Positions 1 to 8,533 of a stretch of 64,000 bases of DNA are shown piece by piece (position 1 is the first letter of the stretch; each line of letters opens with the position of its first letter). The position numbers and the translations under genes were made by a program. The notes below the pieces were generated by a model. The model did no database searches. It was not told the origin of the DNA and saw only the letters and a program-made list of their open reading frames with translations. The stretch comes from UBA830 sp002295635 (GTDB taxonomy: Bacteria; Pseudomonadota; Alphaproteobacteria; MPNO01; UBA830), in the NCBI GenBank assembly GCA_002295635.1, contig DBHK01000008.1:49462-113461 (forward strand), written 5' to 3'.

Positions 1-99
1 CGTTAAACAAGTTGACGAGCAGACACGTTCAAAGACCTCTATTAACGATCTATTGAGGGACTGAAGATCATCGTTGACGCAGTTGAACTTGCCCGAAAT

Positions 100-1227
100 T
101 TGATCCGCTGCCCAAGCGTAACGCCGAAGGATGCAGGCGCGCTGGGCGTATTGCAAACGGCGTTGGAGGAGATGGGCTTTACCTGTCATCGACTGCTTTT
201 CTCGGACACGGAATCTCCGGAAGTTGACAATCTTTACGCCCGACTCGGGGATTCTTCCCCCAACTTTTGTTTCGCCGGCCATACCGATGTCGTGCCATTG
301 GGTAATCTCGAAGCTTGGTCAGTGGATCCATTCGGTGCAGAGATCATCGACGGTTTTCTCTTCGGACGAGGTGCGACCGATATGAAAGGGTCTATCGCCG
401 CATTTGTCGAAGCAGTCAGCCGGTTGCTCGCGGATAGCGATGTGCAGGGTTCAATCAGCCTCCTAATAACCGGCGACGAGGAAGGGCCCGCCATCAACGG
501 TACCAAAAAAATTCTGCATTGGATGGCAAAGCAGGGCGAGGCTATCGACGTCTGCCTAGTGGGAGAGCCTACCAATCCTGATAAGTTGGGTGATATGGTC
601 AAAATTGGCCGTCGTGGGAGCCTTACTGGGCAACTAACGGTCATGGGTGTGCAAGGACACACTGCCTATCCGCACCTGGCGGAAAATCCTCTGCCACGAC
701 TGATAAAGATGCTTGATGCAATTTCCTCATACGAACTTGACAAGGGCACTGATTATTTCCAGCCATCAAACCTCCAGCTAACGACGATCGACACAGGGAA
801 TCCAGCGTCGAACGTCATCCCCGCGTCCGTGTCGGCCGGTTTCAATATTCGTTTCAACGACCTCCACACCGGTGAAAGCCTGACTCGATGGCTAAGAGAA
901 CAGTGTGACGCCGAGGGAGGGAAATACGAGCTGGATATTACCGTGTCAGGCGAGGCCTTTTTGACACCGCCTGGGGAATTTAGCTCGTTGATCGCAAAAT
1001 CCGTAGAAGAAACCACTGGTAATTCTCCGGCACTCAGCACGTCGGGTGGAACGTCGGATGCGAGATTTATAAAGGATTTCTGCCCCGTGGCTGAATTTGG
1101 TTTAGTAAGCCATACTATGCACAAGGTAGATGAACGCATCGCCGTCGCGGATATCCGCGACCTGACAGATATTTATACGGCGATATTATCGAAATATTTT
1201 GCGAACTTAGCTCCGACTGAATCATGA
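100..1227 (+). CDS. dapE: succinyl-diaminopimelate desuccinylase (DapE)
   Basis: DapE hydrolyses N-succinyl-LL-2,6-diaminopimelate to LL-diaminopimelate and succinate in the lysine and peptidoglycan pathway. It is a cytosolic di-zinc M20 peptidase. The metal and catalytic motifs are visible: GHTDVVPLGN (His and Asp), GRGATDMKG (bridging Asp), DEEGP (catalytic Glu plus ligand), GEPT, and a C-terminal HKVDE histidine. The coordinates use a TTG at 100, but homology continues upstream: codons from about 73 read VDAVELARN, the usual DapE N terminus. The frame is open back to 46 and contains no ATG, GTG or TTG there. The true start may therefore be CTG 61 or an ATT/ATC codon behind the GAGGGA at 55-60, or a base may be wrong. 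The stop overlaps the next start (ATGA). Confidence 0.93.
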   Translation: MIRCPSVTPKDAGALGVLQTALEEMGFTCHRLLFSDTESPEVDNLYARLGDSSPNFCFAGHTDVVPLGNLEAWSVDPFGAEIIDGFLFGRGATDMKGSIAAFVEAVSRLLADSDVQGSISLLITGDEEGPAINGTKKILHWMAKQGEAIDVCLVGEPTNPDKLGDMVKIGRRGSLTGQLTVMGVQGHTAYPHLAENPLPRLIKMLDAISSYELDKGTDYFQPSNLQLTTIDTGNPASNVIPASVSAGFNIRFNDLHTGESLTRWLREQCDAEGGKYELDITVSGEAFLTPPGEFSSLIAKSVEETTGNSPALSTSGGTSDARFIKDFCPVAEFGLVSHTMHKVDERIAVADIRDLTDIYTAILSKYFANLAPTES

Positions 1228-1808
1228 TTTCCAGCCGTGAGGTCTTTCTTTCAATATACGGGGCCTATCAATTTGCGAAGTTCAAGCGCAACGCGGTGGA
1301 CTATTTCGAAAATACTCCGAAAGCATTCTGGCGATCATTTTCTTCGGCACTGATCGCTCTACCCGCATACATTCTACTGGTGTCACAAAATTTCGTGGAA
1401 CGGCCCGTTAACGTCTCGGGTGCAAGAATTGTGATAGTGGAGTCGACTGCATATGTGATCGGTTGGGTAATCTTTCCTCTGATCATGATATCATTTACAG
1501 ACACTCTGAACCGGTTCGATCGGTACTATCGGTTTGTCGCGGCTTGGAACTGGTCAATCATACTGCAGGTGCTACTTTTTCTATCCGTAACCACCCTGAT
1601 TACGACTGGGATTGTACCTGCACAGCTTGCCGGATTCGTGAGTCTGATAGCAATAATCACGATCCTATTTTATCAGGGTTACATTGCAACCATGACTCTA
1701 GAAATACGGGCGAGCGCTGCTCTCATAGTGGTTTCCATAGATTTCGTATTGGCTCTATGCCTCAAGATTTTAATACAGTCTTTCTACACCGATTATTCCG
1801 GCGCCTGA
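1224..1808 (+). CDS. unknown polytopic membrane protein
   Basis: This is a 194-residue protein with about four to five hydrophobic segments, at roughly residues 38-56, 66-90, 100-125, 128-150 and 160-182. No signature motif is recognised and the function is unknown. Its ATG overlaps the dapE stop by four bases, so it is probably translationally coupled to dapE. Its 3' end overlaps the convergent truA gene by about 16 bp. The N terminus, before the first membrane segment, is basic and aromatic, which suggests a cytoplasmic N terminus. Homologues of unknown function following dapE occur in related alphaproteobacteria; that is general recollection and was not tested here. Confidence 0.7.
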   Translation: MISSREVFLSIYGAYQFAKFKRNAVDYFENTPKAFWRSFSSALIALPAYILLVSQNFVERPVNVSGARIVIVESTAYVIGWVIFPLIMISFTDTLNRFDRYYRFVAAWNWSIILQVLLFLSVTTLITTGIVPAQLAGFVSLIAIITILFYQGYIATMTLEIRASAALIVVSIDFVLALCLKILIQSFYTDYSGA

Positions 1809-2560
1809 CTACTATCCATATTGGGGTATTCAACCTCAACAAGATAAAGGCCGTCCGGCGGTGCAGTGGGCCCGGCAGCTGATCGGTCTTCAGCTGCCAA
1901 AGCTGCTAACAAATCAGCAGCTGTCCATTTACGAGACCCGACTAACTCCAAAGAGCCCGCAAAGTTTCGGATCTGATGATGCAGAAATGATTGTGCCCGC
2001 ACGTGTATCTGAATTTCATCACCCTTCCGGATTACGCTCAATTCTTCAATTGTCCGAACCGGTGATTTGGCCTGACACATCGCAGCTCGAAAGCTCGTGA
2101 AGTTGTGGCGGCCGACTAGAGCCTGTGCCGCAGCGTGCATAGCCTTCGTGTCCAGCGGTAACGGTACATGCCAAACTCGGCCGGCCTCCAATGTCGGGCG
2201 CGGGCGCCTGTTCAAAATGCGGTAAAGGTATGTTCTTCTCACTGCGGAAATCCGGGCATGAAAATTAGGCATTACCTGGACCGCGTCGGTAACGACGATT
2301 TGCTCGTTCCTCATATGAGCGTTCAGTGCTTCTCGAATGGTGTGCGCACTGGCCTGTTTTTTTATGTCGACATGCGCTACTTGGCCCATCGCATGCACAC
2401 CGGCATCAGTCCGCCCGGCTCCATGCACCCGCGTCTCCTCTCCGCAGAAATGAAAAACAGCCTCTTCCATAGATTGCTGTATCGACCGACCGTTCTCTTG
2501 CCGTTGCCAACCGACATAAGACCCTCCATCATATTCAACAGTCAGCTTCCAGCGGATCAT
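1793..2560 (-). CDS. truA: tRNA pseudouridine(38-40) synthase TruA
   Basis: TruA isomerises uridines 38-40 in the anticodon arm of many tRNAs. The 255-residue length is normal for the family. The N terminus has the YDGGSYVGWQRQ motif. The catalytic aspartate lies in GAGRTDAGVHA near residue 52. The C-terminal half has the FLHHQIRNFAGSL region, corresponding to the family FL.HQVR motif. The start ATG at 2560 overlaps the fmt stop (ATGA), so the order def-fmt-truA is a coupled translation-associated operon on the minus strand. Confidence 0.96.
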   Translation of the reverse strand: MIRWKLTVEYDGGSYVGWQRQENGRSIQQSMEEAVFHFCGEETRVHGAGRTDAGVHAMGQVAHVDIKKQASAHTIREALNAHMRNEQIVVTDAVQVMPNFHARISAVRRTYLYRILNRRPRPTLEAGRVWHVPLPLDTKAMHAAAQALVGRHNFTSFRAAMCQAKSPVRTIEELSVIRKGDEIQIHVRAQSFLHHQIRNFAGSLELVGSRKWTAADLLAALAAEDRSAAGPTAPPDGLYLVEVEYPNMDSSQAPE

Positions 2561-3465
2561 GTGAAAACAACCCCGAACGGTGCAGGGTTGCCCCTGAGGT
2601 AATCTTCCGCAGACATTGCCAATTTTCCCGAGCGTTGGACCGAAGTTATGGCCAGCGCACCCTTACCGCAAGCTATAGTCAGGGGTTCCGCTACAACTGT
2701 CCCAGGGGGAGCGGTCCCCCCAGTTTCCGGGACAGCTGCCAGGATGCGTAAGCGTTGGCCGTTGTGTTCACACCAGACACCGGGCCAAGGGTTTAGTGCA
2801 CGCACCCACCTGTCAAGATCAGCTGCATCCTTCGTCCAGTCAATACGACCCTCACTGCGATCAAGTTTCGGGGCATAAGTGACGCCAATTTTCGGTTGTG
2901 GTACCGGGGTCGGGTGGTTCCCCGATAGAGTATCGACAATCAGGCGGCCACCGATTTCCGATAGTACGTCATGAAGATCGGATGTTGTGGTGGTTGAACT
3001 TATCGGCAAGGACTGGGTCGCCAGCATGTGCCCGGTATCGAGGCCTTCATCCATCTGCATGATCGTGATGCCAGTCTCTGTATCTCCAGCAAGAATTGCG
3101 CGCTGGATGGGTGCTGCGCCGCGCCATCTCGGTAGTAACGAGGCATGTATGTTTAGACAACCGAGCCTAGGGGCGCGGAGGAATGGCTGGGGAAGAATAA
3201 GACCATAGGCGGCAACGACGGCTACGTCAGCATTCATCTGAGTGAACTCGTCCAACGCGGCCGTATTTTTTAGGTTTGTTGGACATCGGACTTTGAGACC
3301 CAGAGATTCTGCTAATGCCTGAATAGGCGATGGCCGCTCATTATAGCCCCGTCCAGCGGGACGGGGTGGCTGAGAATAGACGCAGACTACGTTATGACCA
3401 GCGGCGAGAATCTCCGACAACGCGGGGACTGCAAAGTCGGGAGTTCCCATGAATATAACTCGCAC
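2557..3465 (-). CDS. fmt: methionyl-tRNA formyltransferase
   Basis: Fmt formylates initiator Met-tRNA using 10-formyltetrahydrofolate. The 302-residue protein starts MRVIFMGTPDFAVPAL. It carries the catalytic Asn-His region NIHASLLPRWRGAAPIQRAI and the Asp in ITIMQMDEGLDTG. The C-terminal OB-fold region includes LNPWPGVW. It lies 11 bp after def and overlaps truA by four bases. FolD, which makes its cofactor, is encoded 6 kb away in this window. Confidence 0.97.
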   Translation of the reverse strand: MRVIFMGTPDFAVPALSEILAAGHNVVCVYSQPPRPAGRGYNERPSPIQALAESLGLKVRCPTNLKNTAALDEFTQMNADVAVVAAYGLILPQPFLRAPRLGCLNIHASLLPRWRGAAPIQRAILAGDTETGITIMQMDEGLDTGHMLATQSLPISSTTTTSDLHDVLSEIGGRLIVDTLSGNHPTPVPQPKIGVTYAPKLDRSEGRIDWTKDAADLDRWVRALNPWPGVWCEHNGQRLRILAAVPETGGTAPPGTVVAEPLTIACGKGALAITSVQRSGKLAMSAEDYLRGNPAPFGVVFT

Positions 3466-3476
3466 GGCGGGTACCC

Positions 3477-4013
3477 TCAGACGCCCGCTTTGGCTCTCGA
3501 ATCGGCGCGTATTTTTTTCAGCTTGGTTAGTTTTCGCATTATCATGCTGCGCTTGAGGCCTGAGATATGATCAACGAAAAGCACACCATCGAGATGATCA
3601 ATCTCGTGCTGAATACACTTTGCGAGAAACCCATCCATATCCCTCTCGCAAATCTTGTTTTCGTAGTCGAGGTAACTTATTCGCACCATGTCGGGTCGCT
3701 TAACCTCCGCAAAGTGCTCGGGTAATGACAAACAACCTTCCTCGAACGCAGATAATTCATCGGAGGCGTCAACTATCTGGGGATTTGCGAGGCGTATCGG
3801 CTGCGGCTTCCCATCCGCGCGGGCTACATCGACTACGATGACCCGTTTTAGAACACCGACTTGGGGTGCCGCCAGCCCCACACCGGGTGCCGCATACATT
3901 GTCTGAAGCATATCGTCCATCAGACGGCGTACGCCATCATCAACATATTCGACCGGATGAGAGACTTTTTTCAGTCTCGGATCAGGGGCGGTGATAATAG
4001 GCATTAATGCCAT
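3477..4013 (-). CDS. def: peptide deformylase
   Basis: Peptide deformylase removes the N-formyl group from nascent proteins and uses a Fe2+ or similar metal. All three family motifs are present in the 178-residue protein: GVGLAAPQVG (motif 1), EEGCLSLPE (motif 2, with the metal-binding Cys) and QHEIDHLDG (motif 3, two metal His and the catalytic Glu). It is the first gene of the def-fmt-truA operon and is divergent from rmuC. The shared upstream region is about 120 bp if rmuC starts at 4135. Confidence 0.97.
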   Translation of the reverse strand: MALMPIITAPDPRLKKVSHPVEYVDDGVRRLMDDMLQTMYAAPGVGLAAPQVGVLKRVIVVDVARADGKPQPIRLANPQIVDASDELSAFEEGCLSLPEHFAEVKRPDMVRISYLDYENKICERDMDGFLAKCIQHEIDHLDGVLFVDHISGLKRSMIMRKLTKLKKIRADSRAKAGV

Positions 4014-4134
4014 AGTATCGAAATCCTTAGTTTTCAGTTGGAATTAGGTATGCTTTCGGTTCCACAGGGTCAAGCGTGACTTAAAAGTGTCGACGATCAG
4101 CCGATTCGGAGAAGTTCGTGATACGTTCTTTCCT

Positions 4135-5286
4135 ATGGAGTCAGTGACATTTATTGCGGTGGTCGTTGCCATTGGATCTTTGGCGTTTGTCGCATTGGTT
4201 CTACTGCGGGGCAACTCGCGAAATATTTCCGAAGAGATTACACGAACAGCAGAACGACTCACCACCCAACAGATAGAACTTGCCGGCAGATTGTCACAGA
4301 TCGCTGAAGCGGACGCAGCCAGCCAGAAAGCACTGTCAGAACGACTACAGAACCAGGAAATAGCGATCACGAAGACGCTAGAAGAACGTCTTGCAGACGT
4401 CACCAAACGGGTTGGAGACACGCTTCAGAAGACTAATACGAAATCTTCAGAGACAATGGCCAAACTCCAAGAAAGACTCGCAGTGATAGATGCGGCGCAG
4501 AAAAACATCACCGACCTGTCGGCACAGATGGTTCAGCTTCAGGACGTTTTGACCAATCGGCAGGCACGCGGTGCATTTGGAGAAATACAACTACAAGACT
4601 TGGTCAGAGCAGCTTTACCGCCGTCAGCATACGAATTTCAGAAAACCCTCAGCAATAATAAACGCGCCGACTGTGTTCTAAACCTACCTAACCCGCCGGG
4701 CGCCATCGCGATCGATGCAAAATTCCCGCTTGAGAGCTATCATGCGTTACGCGCTGCTAAAGATGAGGCCGGACGCATAAAGTCGTCACGGGCGTTCGCC
4801 ACGGATGTGCTCAAACATGTCCACGATATAGCGGACCGATATATCATCCCGGGTCAAACGGCGGAGTCAGCATTGATGTTTCTACCGTCAGAAGCGGTTT
4901 ATGCAGAGTTGTATGCCAACCATCCAGAAACCGTCGAAAAATCTTACCGCGCTCGGGTCTGGATCGTGTCACCAACAACTCTGATGGCAACACTAAATAC
5001 CGTTCGTGCAGTGTTAAAGGATGCTTCTATGCAGGAACAAGCGGGCGTCATCCAGTCGCAAGTACGCAAGTTATTAGTTGACGTAGCCCGTATTGATGAC
5101 CGGGTCGACAAATTACAGGTTCATTTCCGTCAAGCGCAGGAGGATATCAGCAAGATCCGCACTTCGACCAATAAGGTTAAGAGTAGGGGAGAGAAGATCG
5201 AGTTGATTGAACTTGGTGAGCTCAAAGAAGGGGATAAAATCACAGCGGGAGCAGAAATTCATCGGCTTGAACAGGGCAATGGCTAA
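4135..5286 (+). CDS. rmuC: DNA recombination protein RmuC
   Basis: RmuC is a membrane-anchored protein thought to limit inversions at short inverted repeats. An N-terminal membrane helix (about residues 3-23) is followed by a long coiled coil (about 30-150). The RmuC nuclease-like domain then carries ADCVLNLPNPPGAIAIDAKFP and the FLPSEAVYAEL segment. I prefer the ATG at 4135 because it puts the membrane helix at the N terminus, as in homologues. A GTG at 4087 would add 16 residues. The gene is divergent from def. Confidence 0.9.
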   Translation: MESVTFIAVVVAIGSLAFVALVLLRGNSRNISEEITRTAERLTTQQIELAGRLSQIAEADAASQKALSERLQNQEIAITKTLEERLADVTKRVGDTLQKTNTKSSETMAKLQERLAVIDAAQKNITDLSAQMVQLQDVLTNRQARGAFGEIQLQDLVRAALPPSAYEFQKTLSNNKRADCVLNLPNPPGAIAIDAKFPLESYHALRAAKDEAGRIKSSRAFATDVLKHVHDIADRYIIPGQTAESALMFLPSEAVYAELYANHPETVEKSYRARVWIVSPTTLMATLNTVRAVLKDASMQEQAGVIQSQVRKLLVDVARIDDRVDKLQVHFRQAQEDISKIRTSTNKVKSRGEKIELIELGELKEGDKITAGAEIHRLEQGNG

Positions 5287-5345
5287 TTGCGATATAGCTA
5301 ACTAAATTGACATTGATGCGGCCTCACGATCCAGAATCGGTTTAA

Positions 5346-6560
5346 ATGAAAGATTTCTATCGTTCCCAGGTATATATACTTTTCGCTGCTACGGCAGTTG
5401 TGCTTATTGCAAATGGGTCTCGACAAAGTTTTGGGCTTTTTCTGGAACCAATTAGCAAAGATCTTAATTGGGGTGTCACCGAGTTCGCCATAGCTATTGC
5501 GGCACAAAATCTCGTGATGGGGTTTGCGGCGCCTTTTACCGGTGCATTAGCCGACCGCTGGATGCGGCCAACGACAGTGATTACTCTGGCCGCAGCTCTA
5601 TACGCCGCGGGGCTCGCACTGATTTCGGTTTCAGTGACTCCAGAAACAATGTTCCTTTCCGCGGGTCTTATAGTCGGTATCGGTGCATCAGGGGTTGGGC
5701 TGACCCTGCCACTGGGTATAGTCGGCCGAATTGCCCCTGAAAACTCACGAACGCTTTGGATAGGAATAGTTACCGCAGGCGGATCTGCCGGACAATTCAC
5801 TTTTGCTCTGACCAGCATGGGGCTCATCGAGGGGTTTGGCTGGTCGGGTGGAATTTTAGGACTAGCTATTATCGCGTTCGTCTCTGTTCCGCTGGCTTAT
5901 TCTATGAGACGGGCAGGTGATATCGCGTTCTCCGAGCCTGATAAGGAAAGCCTCGGGGGAGCCCTGAAGAAGGCGAGCAGTCACCATGGATACTGGCTGT
6001 TGGTCATGGGATTTTTCGTCTGCGGCTTCCAAGTCCAATTCGTCGGCACACATTTACCCAAGTATCTTACGGATACAGGAGCTGGCGCATGGCTCGCGAC
6101 GGCTGCTATAAGCGTAATCGGGCTATTCAATCTTTTCGGTACTATTATCGCGGGCTGGGCCGGAGGAAAATGGCGAAAAAGAAACCTCTTGGGCCAGTTG
6201 TACTTGGCGCGTGGTTTACTGTTTTTAGTTTTTATCTACTTGCCGGTTAACGAGATAACGGTCCTTGGGTTTAGCGCAATTCTGGGACTTTTATGGCTAT
6301 CAACCGTGCCCTTAACCAGCGGGATCGTCGCACAGATTTTTGGTCCGAGGTACATATCAACCTTGTTCGCTATTGTCTTTCTGAGCCATCAGTTGGGTGC
6401 TTTCGCTGGCGTTTACCTGGGCGGGTTATTTTACGACGTCTTTGGAACTTACGATGCAGCGTGGTGGCTAGCGATCGGGCTGTCGGCTGGGGCCGCGCTT
6501 ATTCACTGGTGTATTGACGACCGGCCAATTGAAAATCCACGGTTTGTCGGTGCAGGGTAG
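5346..6560 (+). CDS. MFS transporter, monocarboxylate/oxalate-formate antiporter-like
   Basis: This 404-residue major facilitator has about 12 membrane helices. The N-terminal region GSRQSFGLFLEPISKDLNWG is typical of the oxalate:formate antiporter/monocarboxylate carrier branch. The loop 2-3 signature is GALADRW. The central cytoplasmic loop lies around residues 190-215. The probable substrate is a small organic acid, inferred from family only. It stands alone, 59 bp after rmuC, and is followed by about 200 bp without a gene. Confidence 0.85.
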   Translation: MKDFYRSQVYILFAATAVVLIANGSRQSFGLFLEPISKDLNWGVTEFAIAIAAQNLVMGFAAPFTGALADRWMRPTTVITLAAALYAAGLALISVSVTPETMFLSAGLIVGIGASGVGLTLPLGIVGRIAPENSRTLWIGIVTAGGSAGQFTFALTSMGLIEGFGWSGGILGLAIIAFVSVPLAYSMRRAGDIAFSEPDKESLGGALKKASSHHGYWLLVMGFFVCGFQVQFVGTHLPKYLTDTGAGAWLATAAISVIGLFNLFGTIIAGWAGGKWRKRNLLGQLYLARGLLFLVFIYLPVNEITVLGFSAILGLLWLSTVPLTSGIVAQIFGPRYISTLFAIVFLSHQLGAFAGVYLGGLFYDVFGTYDAAWWLAIGLSAGAALIHWCIDDRPIENPRFVGAG

Positions 6561-6765
6561 AATTTGGATGGAAGTAGACACAGACTTTTGAGTGAACTGT
6601 GTTATTTATAAGGCTCTCAGTGTCGCGCCTTGCATCTCTTTGATTAGGCTGTATTAGGTCTAAAAATCACCACTCACTGTTAACTCACCGTGAAAAAGAT
6701 CCTATGGTCGCACAGCGCTGAAGCTGGTGGACAACTGACAATCATTTGTAATGGAGGATGACATT

Positions 6766-7188
6766 ATGGCCGAAACAGAACAGTTTCTGAAACTCACACA
6801 TGAAGGTGCTCTAACTGCACTGAACGCAGGTATAACGAAGGCGGCAGAGATGAACCAGCCTCAGTGTATTTCAATCGTGGATAATGGTGGCAACCTGCTA
6901 GCATTCATTCGTATGAACGGTGCTTTTCATATGTCTATGGAGACATCTATACGTAAGGCCCGCACAGCCGCCTGTTATGGCGATCCTTCGGGTGGCCTGA
7001 TGGAAGGTGTCGACATAAAACTGGCGATTGGCACCGACGGCCAACGGATTAACCTACCTGGCGGCCTGCCGATTATTGTCGACGGTCACTGTATCGGCGG
7101 TGTTGGCGTAGGATCAGGCACAGGGGAGCAGGATCGCGAGGTGGCGGCCGCCGCTATCGCAGCAATCCCGTCGAGTATGTCCTTTTAG
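6766..7188 (+). CDS. GlcG/HbpS-family (heme-degrading domain) protein
   Basis: This is a 140-residue protein of the GlcG/HbpS fold (Pfam PF03928 type). It has the typical A.AAEMNQPQCISIVDNGGNLLAFIRM segment and a C-terminal GLPIIVDGHCIGGVGVGSGTGEQD glycine-rich region. Members bind heme or corrinoids, or sit as accessory proteins in glycolate operons; the specific role here is unknown. The start is ATG 6766 because GGAGG at 6753-6757 lies eight bases upstream. The in-frame ATG at 6751 would overlap that ribosome-binding site. The gene is monocistronic. Confidence 0.85.
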   Translation: MAETEQFLKLTHEGALTALNAGITKAAEMNQPQCISIVDNGGNLLAFIRMNGAFHMSMETSIRKARTAACYGDPSGGLMEGVDIKLAIGTDGQRINLPGGLPIIVDGHCIGGVGVGSGTGEQDREVAAAAIAAIPSSMSF

Positions 7189-7599
7189 AAACGCTTTAGT
7201 CGCCCGAACAGCTGCAATTTACGGCGATTCTCCCAGCTCTATGAATTTATCAGCCGATGCCATGTGGGTATAAGGATTTTCTACCCTTTTTGGGCGATTT
7301 TATGCTAAAAGGTGCGTGTGTTAGGGAATTGATGATAGCGGGGATCAACACTCGCCACATACCTAACCGAATGGAAGGTCTATTTGCCGCTTGTGTGGGC
7401 AAATATGGGATAAAAATCCCAAAGTAAAAACCGCTGACACTGAAGTTTCCGAAGCCGGATACTCAATGTAAGGGTGTTGAAATAACGCGGAATTACGCCA
7501 GGTAATTCGCCTATGTGCGTAAAGATATAGTGCCACCGAGAGGGTGGTTGGGACAACCGACGATTACATCGTAATCGAGTAGTAAAAGGGAGCCATTTG
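7189..7599. other. intergenic region without a supported gene
   Basis: About 410 bp. A short open frame on the minus strand (7380-7616) has no family features and no ribosome-binding site. A weak 5-bp stem, TGGGA/TCCCA at 7406-7421 with an AT loop, is followed by an A-rich run. AAAAGGGA at 7582-7590 is the ribosome-binding site of the next gene. Nothing else is recognised. Confidence 0.5.
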
Positions 7600-7779
7600 A
7601 TGAGCGAATCGAACACAAGCTCGCTGGAAGCCGAAGAACTAGTAATGGATCATCGTGCTGTAAGTGATGTACCTACAGACCGCAACTGTATGTCTTGCGG
7701 CGAAAAATTTGCTAGCGAAGGTTGGCACAACCGCCTGTGTCTGCGTTGCCGGAAACGCAGCGAACCCGATTTCGTTTAA
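7600..7779 (+). CDS. small zinc-ribbon protein
   Basis: This 59-residue protein has a C-terminal zinc-ribbon pattern, CMSCGEKF then CLRC, separated by 15 residues and ending SEPDFV. The acidic N terminus (about 30 residues) has no recognised features. It starts at ATG 7600 behind AAAAGGGA; a TTG immediately upstream is less likely. Similar small ribbon proteins with the CMxCGxxFxSEGxHNRLCxxCR pattern are widespread in alphaproteobacteria without known function. The gene precedes the peroxiredoxin selenoprotein candidate by 120 bp and may or may not be co-transcribed with it. Confidence 0.7.
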   Translation: MSESNTSSLEAEELVMDHRAVSDVPTDRNCMSCGEKFASEGWHNRLCLRCRKRSEPDFV

Positions 7780-7865
7780 ATGACCGGATCGGTTTGCCAA
7801 ATACTTGGCGTTTTGAATATTTTTTCTCAAGACTATGTAGAGTCTCATGGTCAAGTGCTAAACTT

Positions 7866-7880
7866 GGTATCTACGATACC
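7866..7880. promoter_or_regulatory. perfect inverted repeat upstream of the peroxiredoxin gene
   Basis: GGTATC-TAC-GATACC is a perfect 6-bp inverted repeat with a 3-bp spacer. It abuts TATAAT (7881-7886) and the GGAG ribosome-binding site (7887-7890) of the gene starting at 7900. It could be an operator or a small 5' hairpin. No regulator is identified. Confidence 0.4.
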
Positions 7881-7899
7881 TATAATGGAGAAAATCTGA

Positions 7900-8352
7900 A
7901 TGGCATTAATAGCCGCCGGGCTCAACGCGCCGGATTTCAGCCTCCCGAACCAGGACGGAAAGACGGTGAAAAAAGACGATTTCGCCGGTCGCTATGTCTT
8001 GCTCTGGTGGTACCCCAAAGCCGATACACCTGGCTGAACCATAGAGGGCAACGGGTTCCGTGATAGAATCCAAGACTTCGAAGACCGTAACGCCTCGATA
8101 GTCGGTATTTCATATGATAGCCCGTCGGTTAACGGTGCGTTTCGCGATAAATTCTCTTTTCCCTACGACTTGTTGAGTGATGAAGATGGCGCTGCATCCA
8201 TCGCATTCGGCGTTTCTGAAATTGATAATGCCCGATCACCACGCAAATCAGTATTGATCGGGCCGGACGGACATGTCGCCGTCACATATGAAGAGGTGAC
8301 ACCGGCGGACCATCCCGAACAGGTTATAAGCAATCTGGACAATATGTCCTGA
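7900..8352 (+). CDS. PrxQ/Bcp-type peroxiredoxin, probable selenoprotein (in-frame TGA = Sec46)
   Basis: Read through one TGA at 8035-8037, this frame gives a complete 150-residue peroxiredoxin. Peroxiredoxins reduce hydrogen peroxide and organic hydroperoxides through a peroxidatic cysteine. In the Bcp/PrxQ group this Cys sits in the motif YPKxDTPGCT. Here the motif is YPKADTPG-(TGA)-TIEGNGFRD, so the stop codon falls exactly on the catalytic residue (codon 46). The frame before it (LNAPDFSLPNQDGKTV, LLWWYPKAD) and after it (IVGISYDSP, FPYDLLSDEDGAA, RSPRKSVLIGPDG) is intact. This is typical of a Sec/Cys pair and not of decay. ATG 7900 has GGAG nine bases upstream. No resolving Cys is visible, so a 1-Cys mechanism is likely. 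selA, selB and selC are not in this window. Confidence 0.88.
8036..8071 (+). promoter_or_regulatory. candidate bacterial SECIS hairpin
   Basis: Immediately 3' of the TGA at 8035-8037 the RNA can form a short upper stem, ACG (8051-8053) with CGU (8059-8061). The apical loop is GGUUC. The loop starts about 17 nt after the UGA, resembling the G-U-containing apical loop of SelB-binding SECIS elements such as E. coli fdhF. GGG 8046-8048 can pair with UCC 8069-8071 as a weak lower stem. A competing hairpin pairs GAACC 8036-8040 with GGUUC 8054-8058. The folding was done by eye only. Confidence 0.45.
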
Positions 8353-8374
8353 AGGTAAAAAGAGAGAGAATGAC

Positions 8375-8399
8375 AAGGGCGGCGTCAATAGCCGCCCTT
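8375..8399 (+). terminator. strong hairpin after the peroxiredoxin gene
   Basis: AAGGGCGGC and GCCGCCCTT form a perfect 9-bp GC-rich stem with a 7-base loop, 22 bp after the stop codon. There is no T-tract, so it may be a Rho-assisted terminator or a 3'-end stabiliser. Confidence 0.65.
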
Positions 8400-8533
8400 C
8401 CTGCGTGTACTAGCCGCCCGCGAAAAATAGGCAGTTAGTTTCCTCGGACTTCGAAAGATTTCTCATAGTAATTTTATTTGGGAACTCGGCAACATAGAGA
8501 CCGGTCCGTAGCTTAAGGTAGCTGGGAGAAGGA

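Noticed and set aside
7380..7616. 78-codon minus-strand frame
   Set aside because: No RBS or family features and it runs into the start region of the zinc-ribbon gene.
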